A stretch of DNA of 64,000 bases. Origin: Halomonas alkalisoli (lineage in GTDB: Bacteria; Pseudomonadota; Gammaproteobacteria; Pseudomonadales; Halomonadaceae). Within the stretch, counting starts at the first letter, position 1. Each line of letters opens with the position of its first letter. Shown one piece after another: positions 36,857 to 46,318 of the stretch. The stretch covers positions 1 through 64,000 of the forward strand of contig NZ_JAKCMI010000044.1 of the NCBI RefSeq assembly GCF_021412585.1. The letters are read 5' to 3'. The notes under the pieces were generated by a model. It worked only from the letters and a program-made list of their open reading frames with translations. It made no database searches and was not told the origin of the DNA. The translations under genes and the position numbers were made by a program.

Positions 36857-38593
36857 ATGAAGAAGGTGAACGACCCCGACGGCTACTCGGTCAGCCAGCT
36901 GCTGGGGCTTGGCCAGCAGTCGGCGCGCAAGAGCTACTACCCCGAGCTGACGGCGCGCATGGCCGAGCTCGAGGCCGAGCGCAACCGCTACAAGTGGCTG
37001 TTCGAGAATGCCCTGCACGGCATTTTCCAGGCCTCCCTGGGCGGGCGCCTCCTGGCAGCCAATCCGGCCCTGGCTGCAATGCTGGGCGATGGCGACGTGG
37101 CGGCGACGCTGAACCGCTGCGCATCGCTGGAGGCGCTCTTTGCCGAGCCCGAGGAGGCGGAGCGGGTGGCGTCGCGGCTGCACCGGCAGGGCCACCTGCA
37201 GGGGCACACCACCTGGCTTGCCGGAAGCGACGGCCGGCGGGTGCCGGTCGCCCTGACCCTGCTGAGCAAGCCGGATCGGGGCGATGAGATCCTGGTCGAG
37301 GGCTTCGTTGCCGATATCACCGAGCGTGAGCGGGCCCGCCAGGAGCTGCTGGCGCTCAACGCACGCCTCGAGGCCCGGGTGCAGGAGCGCACCCAACTGC
37401 TGGAGCAGCTCAACGCCGATCTGGCCGGCGAGGTGGCCGAGCGGCGCCTGATGGAGGAGCAGCTGCGCGCGGCGCGGGACCTGGCCCAGGAAGCCAACCG
37501 CAGCAAGGATCGCTACCTGGCGGCGGCCAGCCACGACCTGCTGCAGCCGCTCAATGCGGCGCGCCTGCTGGTATCCACGCTGCGCGAGCGGGAGCTCGAT
37601 GGCGATAGCGGCCGCCTGGTCGACAGCATTCATCTCTCCCTGGAAGGCGCCGAGGAGCTGCTCACCGACCTGCTCGACATTGCGCGGCTCGACCAGGAGC
37701 GTATTCAACCGCAGCTGGAATGCTTCCCCATCTCGCGCATGCTCGATGGCCTGGTGGCCGAGTATGCCCCGCGTGCCCAGCGCAAGGCGCTGCGCTTTCG
37801 CTGCGTGGAAAGCTCGGTCTGCGTCAACAGTGACTTCCGCCTGCTGGGCAGGGTGCTGCGTAACCTGCTCTCCAATGCCTGCCGCTACACCGAGTCCGGC
37901 AGTGTGCTGCTCGGCGTGCGTCATGTGGGGGATGTCGTCTCCCTCGAAGTGCACGACACCGGCCCCGGCATTCCCGCCGACCAGCTTCGGGCGATCTTCG
38001 AGGAGTATCACCAGCTCAACGCCGAGCAAGCGCGCAATCGGCAGGGGGTGGGCCTGGGCCTGGCCATCGTCGAGCGGATCTGCCAGCGGCTGGACGCGAC
38101 GGTGAGTGTGGATTCGACGCCGGGCCACGGCTCGCGCTTTGCCGTGCGGGTGCCGATCTGTCGGCCATCTTCCTCGCAGGAGGCCGCGCCGTTGGCCTCT
38201 CTGCAGCTGAGCCCCCTGCAGGGCCGGCGCATGCTGGTGGTCGACAATGACAGCCGAATATTGATGGGCATGCAGGCGCTGCTCGAGCAGTGGGGCATGA
38301 CCTGTCGCGTTGCCCACGACCTGGAAGAGGCACTGGCTCAGCCGCATGAGCCGCCAGACGTGCTGCTGGTCGACCTGCACCTGGACGGCGGCGAAACGGG
38401 CGACCTCCTGGTGGAGAAGCTCCGCCGGCACTGGCAGCAGCCTGCGCTGCCGGCGGTGGTGATCACGGCGGATCGCTCCGAGGCCTGGCGGCGAACCCTG
38501 GCCGAGGCAGGCATTCCCCTGCTGCACAAGCCGGTGCGGCCGGGCAAGCTGCGGGCCGTTCTCAGCCAGCTGCTCGGCGATGAGCGGCATTGA
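36857..38593 (+). CDS. ercS: Hybrid histidine kinase ErcS-like
   Basis: A 578-residue cytosolic kinase. Order: a short N-terminal segment with coiled coil (about 28-48, ARMAELEAERNRY), a PAS domain (48-160), a second coiled coil (160-215), HisKA with H226 in SHDLLQPLNAARLL, an ATPase domain (NACRYTESG, DTGPGI, GVGLGLAI) and a receiver with D506 (LLVDLHLDGG). The HisKA motif is shared with both FIST-linked kinases, so all three may feed the same regulator. Coupled to ercA as in Pseudomonas. Confidence 0.9.
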   Translation: MKKVNDPDGYSVSQLLGLGQQSARKSYYPELTARMAELEAERNRYKWLFENALHGIFQASLGGRLLAANPALAAMLGDGDVAATLNRCASLEALFAEPEEAERVASRLHRQGHLQGHTTWLAGSDGRRVPVALTLLSKPDRGDEILVEGFVADITERERARQELLALNARLEARVQERTQLLEQLNADLAGEVAERRLMEEQLRAARDLAQEANRSKDRYLAAASHDLLQPLNAARLLVSTLRERELDGDSGRLVDSIHLSLEGAEELLTDLLDIARLDQERIQPQLECFPISRMLDGLVAEYAPRAQRKALRFRCVESSVCVNSDFRLLGRVLRNLLSNACRYTESGSVLLGVRHVGDVVSLEVHDTGPGIPADQLRAIFEEYHQLNAEQARNRQGVGLGLAIVERICQRLDATVSVDSTPGHGSRFAVRVPICRPSSSQEAAPLASLQLSPLQGRRMLVVDNDSRILMGMQALLEQWGMTCRVAHDLEEALAQPHEPPDVLLVDLHLDGGETGDLLVEKLRRHWQQPALPAVVITADRSEAWRRTLAEAGIPLLHKPVRPGKLRAVLSQLLGDERH

Positions 38594-38712
38594 GAGCAGT
38601 CTACGACTTTGGTCCTGGCACCGCGGCCTCGCTTCGACACTGAAGTGCTATGTTGCTGCTTTGCATCAAGATATAGACTGAAAGCCGGACCCTGGATCGA
38701 GAGAGACCAGCC

Positions 38713-39897
38713 ATGCCAATGCCATTAGCGGTCTCGGAAGTGGAAGCCCCGCAGGATGCGTCGCTGCGCGTGGCCCAGTCCTCCCTCCGCGATCCGGAGC
38801 GGGCGGCACAGTACCTCGCCAGCCAGCTGCTTCACCCCGACCTGGAGGGGGTGCTGTTCTTCTGCTCCGCGGAGTATGACCTGCCTGCCCTGGCCACTGC
38901 CCTGGAAGCCCACCTGGGGGGCGTTACGCTGTGTGGCTGTACCACGGCGGGGGAGCTGGGCGTCGATGGCTATTCTCGGGGTTCCATCGTGGCACTGGGT
39001 TTCGACCGCCGTGCCTTTACCCTCGACTACCGCCTGATCCATGAGCTGGATCGCTTCACGCTGATCGATGCCCAGCGTATTACCGATCAACTGTTCGATC
39101 ACTGCCTGCGCCATGGCGTGGCTCCGCTGAAGGGGCACACCTTCGCCATGACCCTGCTCGACGGCCTCTCGGCCTGCGAGGAACAGGTGCTGCTGACCCT
39201 GACCTCGGTGCTGGCGGGTATTCCTCACTTCGGCGGCAGCGCCGGGGACGACAATCGCCTGACCGGAACGCATGTCTATGGCGAAGGCGCCTTTCACGCC
39301 CAGGCGGCGGTCGTGCTGATGATCAATACCGCGCTGGATTTCGAGGTGCTCTCGACCCACCACCTGCGGCCCCGCGGCGAGAAGCTGGTAGTGACGGCCG
39401 CCGACAGCGAGGGGCGCAGGGTGCTGGAGCTCAACGCCGAGCCTGCGGCGCAGGAGTATGCGCGACTGGTGGGCTGTCCCGTCGAGGCGCTGGGCCCCGA
39501 GGTGTTCGCCCGGCATCCGTTGGCCGTCAGGCTCCATGACAAGACCTATGTGCGCGCCATCCAGGGCGTCAATCGCGACCTCAGCCTGAGCTTCTACTGT
39601 GCGGTGGAGACCGGCATCGTCATGACCGCCATGCAGGGTACGGACCTGCTGGAGGATCTCGCCTGCGAGATCGAGGCCATCGTCGAGCGGCTGGGGCCGG
39701 CTGAATGCATTCTCGCCTGCGACTGCTTCCTGCGCCGCCTGGAGCTCGAGCAGTCGGGGCTGCAGCCGGCCGCCGGGGAGCTCTATCGGCGCCAGCGTAT
39801 CCTCGGCTTCAACACCTACGGCGAGCACTGCAACGGCCTGCACCTGAACCAGACCTTCAGCGGCGTCTTCATCGGTCGGTCCCGCCGTGATCTCTGA
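38713..39897 (+). CDS. FIST-domain sensor protein, copy 2 (NosP-like)
   Basis: A 394-residue paralogue of the FIST protein at 28934, with the same landmarks: VLFFCSAEYDL, GCTTAGELGVDGYSRG, HFGGSAGDDNRL, STHHLRPRGEKLVVTAAD and GFNTYGEHCNGLHLNQT. Both keep the HH pair. It overlaps its kinase by 11 bases. The two FIST-kinase pairs look like an old duplication that later flanked pqqABCDE-ercAS. Confidence 0.9.
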   Translation: MPMPLAVSEVEAPQDASLRVAQSSLRDPERAAQYLASQLLHPDLEGVLFFCSAEYDLPALATALEAHLGGVTLCGCTTAGELGVDGYSRGSIVALGFDRRAFTLDYRLIHELDRFTLIDAQRITDQLFDHCLRHGVAPLKGHTFAMTLLDGLSACEEQVLLTLTSVLAGIPHFGGSAGDDNRLTGTHVYGEGAFHAQAAVVLMINTALDFEVLSTHHLRPRGEKLVVTAADSEGRRVLELNAEPAAQEYARLVGCPVEALGPEVFARHPLAVRLHDKTYVRAIQGVNRDLSLSFYCAVETGIVMTAMQGTDLLEDLACEIEAIVERLGPAECILACDCFLRRLELEQSGLQPAAGELYRRQRILGFNTYGEHCNGLHLNQTFSGVFIGRSRRDL

Positions 39898-42475
39898 ACG
39901 CGAACGTGAGCTGGAGCGTCAGGTTGCCAAGCTCGAGCGCATCAACGCGGCCCTGATCGAGCGGGTCGAGTCGAGCAACCTGCCGCGCATCGCGCCCTAT
40001 GCCGCCTTCGAGCATGCCGCCCTGCTCGCCGAGCAGGTCCGCGAGCGCACCCGCGCCCTCAACCAGACCCTGGATGAGCTGCGTGCCAGCAATCGACTGC
40101 TGGGCGAGGCACGCAAGCGCGCCGAGCAGGCCAACCAGTATCTGGTCGACGCCATTGAAAGCATTACCGACGCCTTCGTGCTGTTCGGTGCCGACCAGCG
40201 TATCCAGCACTTCAACAGCCGCTTCGCCGAGTTCTGGCGTCCGGCCGGTATCGAAATCAGGGCCGGCATGTCGCTGGAGGAGCTGCGGCGGCTGGCGCTC
40301 ACCTCCGGGCTGGTCGTCAAGGAGCAGCTGAAACAGCGCGAGGGACGCACCGTCTACCAGCTGCACGACGGCCGCTGGGTGCAGGTCAACCAGCGGCCGA
40401 TCTGCGGTGGGGGGCGCGTGTTCCTCTATGTGGACATCACCGAACTCAAGCGCCATGAGCACGCCCAGCGCGAGCATGCCCTGGCCCAGAAGTCGCGCCT
40501 CTTGCAGGCCACCCTCGACAGTCTCTCCCAGGGCGTGGCGGTGATTACCCGTGGCGGCCAGCTGGAGATGCACAACCAGCGCTTCTCGCAGCTCACCGGC
40601 CTCGATGGGCTGACGCTGCCGGTAGCGCTGGGGTCTCTGGAAGCCACCAGTGAGCTGCTCGACCCGGCGGATATGCAGGCGATACTGCCGGCCTGCGAGC
40701 GCCGGCTCAGCGATGGACGCGTGGTCGAGGTACGCGGCCATCCCATGCCTGGCGGCGGCCAGGTGCTCACCTATACCGACATCACCGAGCGCATTCGGCA
40801 GGCCGAGGCGCTGGCCGAGCGGGAACGCTGGATTCGCACCATCACCGATCAGGTGCCGGCAATGATCGCCTACCTGAATCGTGAGCTGTGTTACGTCTTC
40901 ACCAACCGCGTCTACGAGGAGTGGTACGGCTGGCCCCACGACCTGCCATTGGGCTCCTCTCTGGGTGACCTGCATTCGGCGGAGCACTGTGCGCGGCTGA
41001 TGCCGTATCTCCAGCGCGTACTGGCCGGAGAGCGTATCAGTTTCGAACTGCCCGAGCAGAACGTCGCCGGCGAACAGCGGGTGTTGCTTCGCGCCTACGT
41101 GCCGCACCGCGACAGCGATGGCAGCGTCATCGGCTTTTTCGTGCTCGTCCGCGACATCACCGAGCAGCGCCGTACCGCCGAGGCCTTGCACCATGCCTAC
41201 CAGAACCTCGAGCAGCGTGTGCGCGAACGCACCGCGGAGCTGACCCGCGTCAATGCGCAGCTGCGCGGGGAAATCGAGGAGCGCCTGGCAGCCGAGTGCC
41301 AGCTGCGCGAGGCCAAGACCGAGGCCGAGGCGGCCAATCTCTCCAAGACCAAGTTCCTAGCGGCGGTCAGCCATGACCTGCTGCAACCGCTCAATGCGGC
41401 GCGGCTGTTCGTGGGGGCGCTGGTGGAGCAGGAGATGTCGGCGACCAACCTGGAGCTGATCCAGCAGGTGGGTCACTCGCTCAAGGATGTGGAGACACTG
41501 CTCGGCACGCTGGTGGACATCTCCAAGCTGGATGCCGGGGTGATCACTCCCGAGGTGGCTCCCTTCGCCATCCGCGATCTGCTCGACGGCCTGGCTCGCG
41601 AGTATCGCCAGGTGGCGGCCAGCGAAGGCCTGGCGTTCCATTACGTCCCGTCATCGGCGATCGTCAGAAGTGATATCTCGCTGATGGCCCGGGTGATACG
41701 CAACCTCTTGAGCAACGCCGTACGCTACACGCCAGGCGGCCATTTGCTGCTGGGCTGTCGGCGTCGCCGGGAGGGGCTGGAGATCCAGGTACTGGATACC
41801 GGTTGCGGCATTCCCGACGAGGAGCGTGAGCTGATCTTTCAGGAGTTTCGGCGACTGCAGACCGCTTCGGCTCGGGATCGTGGCCTGGGGCTCGGTCTTT
41901 CCATCGTCGACAAGATCTCGCGCATGCTGCACCAGCCGGTACGCGTGAGCTCGCAGATCGGCCGCGGCACCCTGTTCGGCGTGCTGCTGCCCTATGCGCA
42001 GCAGCTCCCGGCCGGCCAGCCCCGGCCGGTGGTCGTCAGCGGGGTGGGGCGGGAGCTGGCCGGGAGATGCCTGTGGGTGGTGGACAACGATCCGGCCATC
42101 TGCCTGGCGATGCGCCACCTGCTGGAGCGTTGGGGTTGCAAGGTCATCGTGGCCGAAAGCGAAACTCGCCTGTCACAGCTTGCCTGCCTGGCGGAAGAGG
42201 GCGCCGATGCGCTGATCGTGGACTATCACCTGGACCATGAATGCAACGGCCTCGATCTGGCGGAGCGTATCAACGCCATGCGCAAGCGCCCACTTCCGGT
42301 CCTGGTGATCACTGCCGACCATAGTCGTGAGCTGCGCCAGCAGGTGCGTGAGCTGGGCTTTCAACTACTCAACAAGCCGGTCAAGCCGTTGCGGCTGCGC
42401 ACCACGCTGCAGCAGTTGGTGGCCGATGCTCCGCTCGAAGCCACCGCGGGGGAGCTTCAGGGCTTGCGCAGGTAG
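39887..42475 (+). CDS. PAS-rich hybrid histidine kinase paired with FIST copy 2
   Basis: An 862-residue cytosolic kinase. It begins with the same coil as the smaller kinase (ALIERVESSNLPRIAPYAAFEHAALLAEQVRERT), then has three PAS-like domains (about 80-185, 195-300, 310-430), a second coil, HisKA with H496 in SHDLLQPLNAARLF, an ATPase domain (NAVRYTPGG, DTGCGI, GLGLGLSI) and a receiver with D779 (LIVDYHLDH). GTG start at 39887 lies in the end of the FIST gene. Compared with the compact kinase it gained the PAS block. It overlaps the convergent regulator gene by 19 bases. Confidence 0.9.
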   Translation: MISERERELERQVAKLERINAALIERVESSNLPRIAPYAAFEHAALLAEQVRERTRALNQTLDELRASNRLLGEARKRAEQANQYLVDAIESITDAFVLFGADQRIQHFNSRFAEFWRPAGIEIRAGMSLEELRRLALTSGLVVKEQLKQREGRTVYQLHDGRWVQVNQRPICGGGRVFLYVDITELKRHEHAQREHALAQKSRLLQATLDSLSQGVAVITRGGQLEMHNQRFSQLTGLDGLTLPVALGSLEATSELLDPADMQAILPACERRLSDGRVVEVRGHPMPGGGQVLTYTDITERIRQAEALAERERWIRTITDQVPAMIAYLNRELCYVFTNRVYEEWYGWPHDLPLGSSLGDLHSAEHCARLMPYLQRVLAGERISFELPEQNVAGEQRVLLRAYVPHRDSDGSVIGFFVLVRDITEQRRTAEALHHAYQNLEQRVRERTAELTRVNAQLRGEIEERLAAECQLREAKTEAEAANLSKTKFLAAVSHDLLQPLNAARLFVGALVEQEMSATNLELIQQVGHSLKDVETLLGTLVDISKLDAGVITPEVAPFAIRDLLDGLAREYRQVAASEGLAFHYVPSSAIVRSDISLMARVIRNLLSNAVRYTPGGHLLLGCRRRREGLEIQVLDTGCGIPDEERELIFQEFRRLQTASARDRGLGLGLSIVDKISRMLHQPVRVSSQIGRGTLFGVLLPYAQQLPAGQPRPVVVSGVGRELAGRCLWVVDNDPAICLAMRHLLERWGCKVIVAESETRLSQLACLAEEGADALIVDYHLDHECNGLDLAERINAMRKRPLPVLVITADHSRELRQQVRELGFQLLNKPVKPLRLRTTLQQLVADAPLEATAGELQGLRR

Positions 42476-43137
42476 CGGCTGAAGTCGATGTCGCTGGCCG
42501 AGAGAATGGCCTGCACGCGGTTGCTGACCCCGAGCTTGCGCAGGATGGCCGAGACGTGGGCTTTCACCGTGGTTTCGGCGATGTTGAGATGGTAGGCGAT
42601 CATCTTGTTCGACTCCCCACGGGTCATGTGCTCCAGCACCTGCAGCTGCTTGCGGGTCAGCGTTTCGAGCTGCTCCGGGGTGATGCTGCGCTCGTTCGGC
42701 TCCTGTGGGCGGGTGTTGCTGGCACGCATGATATCGGAGGGGAGATAGATGTTGCCTTCGAGTATCTGCGCGATGGCCTTGATTAATTGCTCCTTGGGGG
42801 ATGACTTGGTGAGGAAGCCCACGGCACCGCAGGAGACCGCCTGCAGCATGACGTTCTTGTCCTCCTCGGCGGAAATGATCGCCACCGGAATGGTGGGCGA
42901 TTCGTTGCGCAGTTGAATCAGCCCGGTCAGGCCGCTCATGCCGGGCATGTTGAGATCGAGCAGGATCAGGTCGAGATCCTCCTCGTCGGCGGTCAAGGCC
43001 AGGGTCGCCTCCAGATTCTCGGTCTCCAGCAGCTCGCTGCCGGGGAAGCCAGCGCCGACCACCCGCGCGATTGCCTCACGAAACAGCGGATGGTCGTCGG
43101 CGATCAGGATGCGATAGGCAGGAGTAGGCTCATCCAT
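42457..43137 (-). CDS. erbR: LuxR-type response regulator (ErbR/AgmR-like)
   Basis: A 226-residue two-domain regulator. Receiver: DD pair D14/D15, phospho-acceptor D61 (ILLDLNMPGMSG), K in FLTKSSP. C-terminal GerE/LuxR helix-turn-helix: LTRKQLQVLEHMTRGESNKMIAYHLNIAETTVKAHVSAILRKLGVSNRVQA. In Pseudomonas regulators of this kind (AgmR/ErbR/PedR1) switch on exaA, pqq and related genes. It is the only DNA-binding regulator in the island, while three kinases with unusual SHDLLQPLN motifs lie next to it, so a many-to-one relay is likely. The symbol is by similarity. Confidence 0.88.
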   Translation of the reverse strand: MDEPTPAYRILIADDHPLFREAIARVVGAGFPGSELLETENLEATLALTADEEDLDLILLDLNMPGMSGLTGLIQLRNESPTIPVAIISAEEDKNVMLQAVSCGAVGFLTKSSPKEQLIKAIAQILEGNIYLPSDIMRASNTRPQEPNERSITPEQLETLTRKQLQVLEHMTRGESNKMIAYHLNIAETTVKAHVSAILRKLGVSNRVQAILSASDIDFSRYLRKP

Positions 43138-43163
43138 CTTGTTGTTATCCTCGTGGCAATGCT

Positions 43164-43772
43164 TCAGGGAGACTCGGCGTTAGCAAAGGGTGGTGGGCGG
43201 GGCGTGGCGATCTCCAGGAGGTGGCCGGCGGCTTCCCAGCTGTCGATGCCGTCACGATACCAGTAAAGTCGTTGAAATCCCGCTTCGGCAAGGCGCTTGA
43301 CGGCGTTCCAGGATAGCCAGCAGTCGGAACGACACACCACCACGATCGGATGGCTCATGTCATTGCCGCTGGCGACGGTGACCTCGTCGAGCAGGTAGCC
43401 CACCCAGTCGTGGCGGCTGTAGTACCACTCGTCTCCCAGGTGGCCAAGGCCAGTGTTGGGCAGCCACAGCGCCCCCGGCAGGGAGTGGTGTGGCTCGGTT
43501 GGCAGGAAACGGCCGTGGTGGAAGGTGAGGTTGATTACATCCACCGGCAGTGCTGGCGGCGTGGCGTTCAACAGGGCCACGACCTCACCCGTGTCCACCG
43601 TGGCAGCGCCGGGTGCCGTCTCGGGGGTGGGGCTGCGGTAGCGGTCGATGCGATAGCCTTGCTCGGAGAAGAGCAAGGGATCATCCATCGCCGCCGAGGC
43701 GAGGGGGAGTGTCGAGCAGAGCGCTGGCAAGAGCAGCGTGGCCAGATGCCGCTTCGCGACCACCATGGGCAT
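43164..43772 (-). CDS. PQQ-dependent catabolism-associated CxxCW protein
   Basis: A 202-residue exported rhodanese-like protein. Signal peptide (about 1-27, ending ASAAM), then a rhodanese-type fold with the hallmark CRSDCWLSWNAVKRLAEAGF, in which a CxxCW replaces the single rhodanese cysteine. This family occurs only with periplasmic quinoprotein systems; a thiol redox or disulfide role has been suggested but not proven. ATG at 43772 has AGGA ahead; a longer frame upstream lacks a signal-peptide-like start. Divergent from the ABC transporter genes. Confidence 0.85.
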   Translation of the reverse strand: MPMVVAKRHLATLLLPALCSTLPLASAAMDDPLLFSEQGYRIDRYRSPTPETAPGAATVDTGEVVALLNATPPALPVDVINLTFHHGRFLPTEPHHSLPGALWLPNTGLGHLGDEWYYSRHDWVGYLLDEVTVASGNDMSHPIVVVCRSDCWLSWNAVKRLAEAGFQRLYWYRDGIDSWEAAGHLLEIATPRPPPFANAESP

Positions 43773-43897
43773 GATCCTGTGGGCTGATGCTCCTATGGGA
43801 CCGTCTTTTATACTGCATCGGAATTGCACCTTTGTCGCGAGGTGACAGGCACGAAAGTACTATTCTGCCGCGGCGGGTAGCCCCCTAGGCTGACCAC

Positions 43898-44884
43898 ATG
43901 ACATTACGCACACCGCTTACATCCCTTGCGCTGGTACGCACCCTGATCGTCGTACTGCTGCTGGGAGGTGCCGAATCCCTGCATGCCGAGCTGCCGACGC
44001 TGCGGCTCAGCGTGCTGCAGTTCGGCACCGCCCACTGGGAGCTCGATCACCTCAAGCGGCATGGCTTCGACCGAGAGGCGGGATTCGACCTGCAGGTACG
44101 CCTGGTGGCCAACCTGCCAGCCTCGCGAATCGCCGTCTCCAGCGGCGATGTGGACGGGGCCGTGGTCGACCTGACCTGGGCCCAGGCCCGCCATGAGGCC
44201 GGTCAGTCCTTTCGCTATCTACCCTACTCTTCCCAGCTGGGCGATGTGCTGGCGGCACCGGGGCAGGCCATCCGCGACATCGAGGATCTGCGCGACAAGC
44301 GCATCGGCGTGGCCGGCGGCCCCGACAGCAAGAGCTGGGTGCTGTTGACACGTGCGGCACAGGCCCGGGGCATCACGCTGGAGCGCGAGGCCCGGGTGCA
44401 GTTCGGCGCGCCGCCGCTGCTGAGCCAGTCGCTCAAGCGCGGCCAGCTCGATGTGCTGGTGACCTTCTGGCATTTCGCCGCCGAGCTGACGGCCGCGGGC
44501 GACGCCGAAGTGGCGCTGCCCATGGCATCGGTGCTGGCGAGCCTGGATATCCCCACGAGGCTGCCGATCCTTGGCTATGTCTTTCATGAGGCTTGGGCGC
44601 TCGAACAGGAGGCGTTGGTGGCGCAGTTTGCCCGCGCCGTAGCGCATACCAAGCGGGAACTGCGCGACGAGCCGGAGCACTGGGCGGCCCTGCGTCCGCT
44701 CATGCGTGTCAGCGACGATGAGCACTTCGAAGCGCTGCGCCAGGGTTACGTGCAGGGCATTCCCGAGCCGCTGGACGCGCCGCGTATCCAGGCGCTGCAG
44801 CGGCTGCTGGAACTGGCCGGCGTGACGCCGGGCGAGACGATGCCCGCGTCGCTGTTCGTCCAGGCGCCGAGTGACGAACGGTGA
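43898..44884 (+). CDS. ABC transporter substrate-binding protein (SsuA/ThiY-like)
   Basis: A 328-residue exported binding protein with signal peptide (cleavage near SLHAEL) and an NMT1/SsuA-like two-lobe fold: LPTLRLSVLQFGTAHWELDHLKRHGFDREAGFDLQVRLV, IEDLRDKRIGVAGGPDSKSW and QLDVLVTFWHFAAEL. It is coupled to a permease and ATPase downstream. The ligand is unknown. Its place inside a quinoprotein cluster suggests uptake of something needed for alcohol oxidation (inference). Confidence 0.85.
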   Translation: MTLRTPLTSLALVRTLIVVLLLGGAESLHAELPTLRLSVLQFGTAHWELDHLKRHGFDREAGFDLQVRLVANLPASRIAVSSGDVDGAVVDLTWAQARHEAGQSFRYLPYSSQLGDVLAAPGQAIRDIEDLRDKRIGVAGGPDSKSWVLLTRAAQARGITLEREARVQFGAPPLLSQSLKRGQLDVLVTFWHFAAELTAAGDAEVALPMASVLASLDIPTRLPILGYVFHEAWALEQEALVAQFARAVAHTKRELRDEPEHWAALRPLMRVSDDEHFEALRQGYVQGIPEPLDAPRIQALQRLLELAGVTPGETMPASLFVQAPSDER

Positions 44885-45642
44885 AGGCGTCGCCGTTGGC
44901 CTACTGGGTCGTCCTGCCACTGCTGGTGGTGTTCTGGTGGCTGATGGCCTGGCAGCTCGACACCTCGCTACTGCCTTCGCCGCTGGCCGTACTGCATACC
45001 CTGCAGCATGAGGCGGCCAGCGGTGAACTGCAGCGTCACCTGGCGATAACCCTGCAGCGGGTGGCGATCAGCTTCACCCTGGCCATGGCGTTGGGTGCCC
45101 TGGTGGGTATCGCCATGGGACGATTGCCGCTGGTCAATGCGCTGCTCGACCCGCTGCTGGTGCTGCTGCTCAACCTGCCGGCGCTGGTGCTGATCATCCT
45201 GCTCTACGTCTGGTTCGGCCTGGTGGAGGCCGCCGCGATACTCGCGGTTGTCATCAACAAGATACCCAACGTGGCCGTCACGCTGCGTGAGGGCGCGCGC
45301 AGCCTGGATCCGCGACTGGAACAGATGGCCCGGGTCTACGCGTTCTCGCCCGGCCAGCGGCTACTGCACGTCTGGGTGCCTCAGCTGTTTCCCTACCTGA
45401 TGGCGGCCACCCGGGGCGGCCTGGCGCTGATCTGGAAGATCGTCCTGGTGGTCGAGCTGCTGGGGCGCTCCGACGGGGTCGGTTTCCAGCTGCACCTGGC
45501 CTTTCAGGTCTTCGACGTGGCCGGCCTGCTGGCCTACAGTTTGGCCTTCATTGCCATCGTGCAACTGATCGAGCTCGTCATCCTGCAACCGCTGGAGCGG
45601 CGTGCCTCGCGCTGGCGCCGTTCGGGAGCCCAGCATGCTTGA
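44881..45642 (+). CDS. ABC transporter permease (SsuC/TauC-like)
   Basis: Inner-membrane protein of 253 residues with six hydrophobic segments and a coupling loop TLREGARSLDPRLEQMARVYAFSPGQRLLHVWVPQLFPYLMAATRGGLALIWK, standard for nitrate/sulfonate/taurine-type permeases. GTG start overlaps the binding-protein stop by four bases; its end overlaps the ATPase start by 8. Confidence 0.88.
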   Translation: MKASPLAYWVVLPLLVVFWWLMAWQLDTSLLPSPLAVLHTLQHEAASGELQRHLAITLQRVAISFTLAMALGALVGIAMGRLPLVNALLDPLLVLLLNLPALVLIILLYVWFGLVEAAAILAVVINKIPNVAVTLREGARSLDPRLEQMARVYAFSPGQRLLHVWVPQLFPYLMAATRGGLALIWKIVLVVELLGRSDGVGFQLHLAFQVFDVAGLLAYSLAFIAIVQLIELVILQPLERRASRWRRSGAQHA

Positions 45643-46315
45643 TTTCGCCACGCCTCCCGACCATCCCGTCCTGTCGCCCATGACGCTGTGCATTCGCCAC
45701 GGCGACCGCATCTGCCTGCTGGGCCCTTCCGGCACCGGCAAGACCACGCTGCTCAATCGTCTGGCCGGCCTGGAGACTGGCCAGCCGCGCCCTGCGCTGC
45801 GCATCGGCTACCTGTTCCAGGAGCACCGACTGCTGCCCTGGCGCACGCTGCACGACAACCTGCGGCTGGTCGGTGTACGCAGTGACCAGGTGAGTTCGCT
45901 GCTGGCGCAGGTCGGACTCGACGGCTATGGCGAACACTTTCCCGACCAGCTCTCGCTGGGCATGGCCCGGCGTGCCGCTCTGGCGCGCTGCCTGGCGGTG
46001 CGCCCCGAGCTTCTCCTGCTGGACGAGCCATTCGCCTCCCTCGATCCACACCGGGCGGCCGAGCTTCAGGCGCTGATACGCGAGCTGCTCGACCGGACGC
46101 CGCGGATGGCCATGATCTGTGTCACCCACGAAGTGCGCGATGCCGCGGCCCTGGCCAACCGCGTCTGGTACCTGACCGGGCGCCCCGCCCGCCTCGAGCA
46201 TGACGAGGCGGTGGACGATCACCCCGATGCAGTTGCCGGTCTGGCCAGGCGCTTGGAGGCGCTGGGCAGAGGGGCCGCCGCCGACGCTGCGCTGGCCGGC
46301 GGAGCCCCGGTCTAG
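45635..46315 (+). CDS. ABC transporter ATP-binding protein with altered signature motif
   Basis: A 226-residue ATPase for the preceding permease. Walker A GPSGTGKTT, Q-loop LFQEHRLLPWRTL, Walker B LLLLDEPFASLD and H-loop VTHE are normal. The signature reads LSLGMARRAAL instead of LSGGQ, so one glycine and the glutamine are changed; similar LSxGM forms occur in a few SsuB-like proteins. It has an RYxxG-poor, short C-terminus rich in alanine. Convergent with the ABC-2 permease three bases later. Confidence 0.86.
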   Translation: MLDFATPPDHPVLSPMTLCIRHGDRICLLGPSGTGKTTLLNRLAGLETGQPRPALRIGYLFQEHRLLPWRTLHDNLRLVGVRSDQVSSLLAQVGLDGYGEHFPDQLSLGMARRAALARCLAVRPELLLLDEPFASLDPHRAAELQALIRELLDRTPRMAMICVTHEVRDAAALANRVWYLTGRPARLEHDEAVDDHPDAVAGLARRLEALGRGAAADAALAGGAPV

Positions 46316-46318
46316 AGT

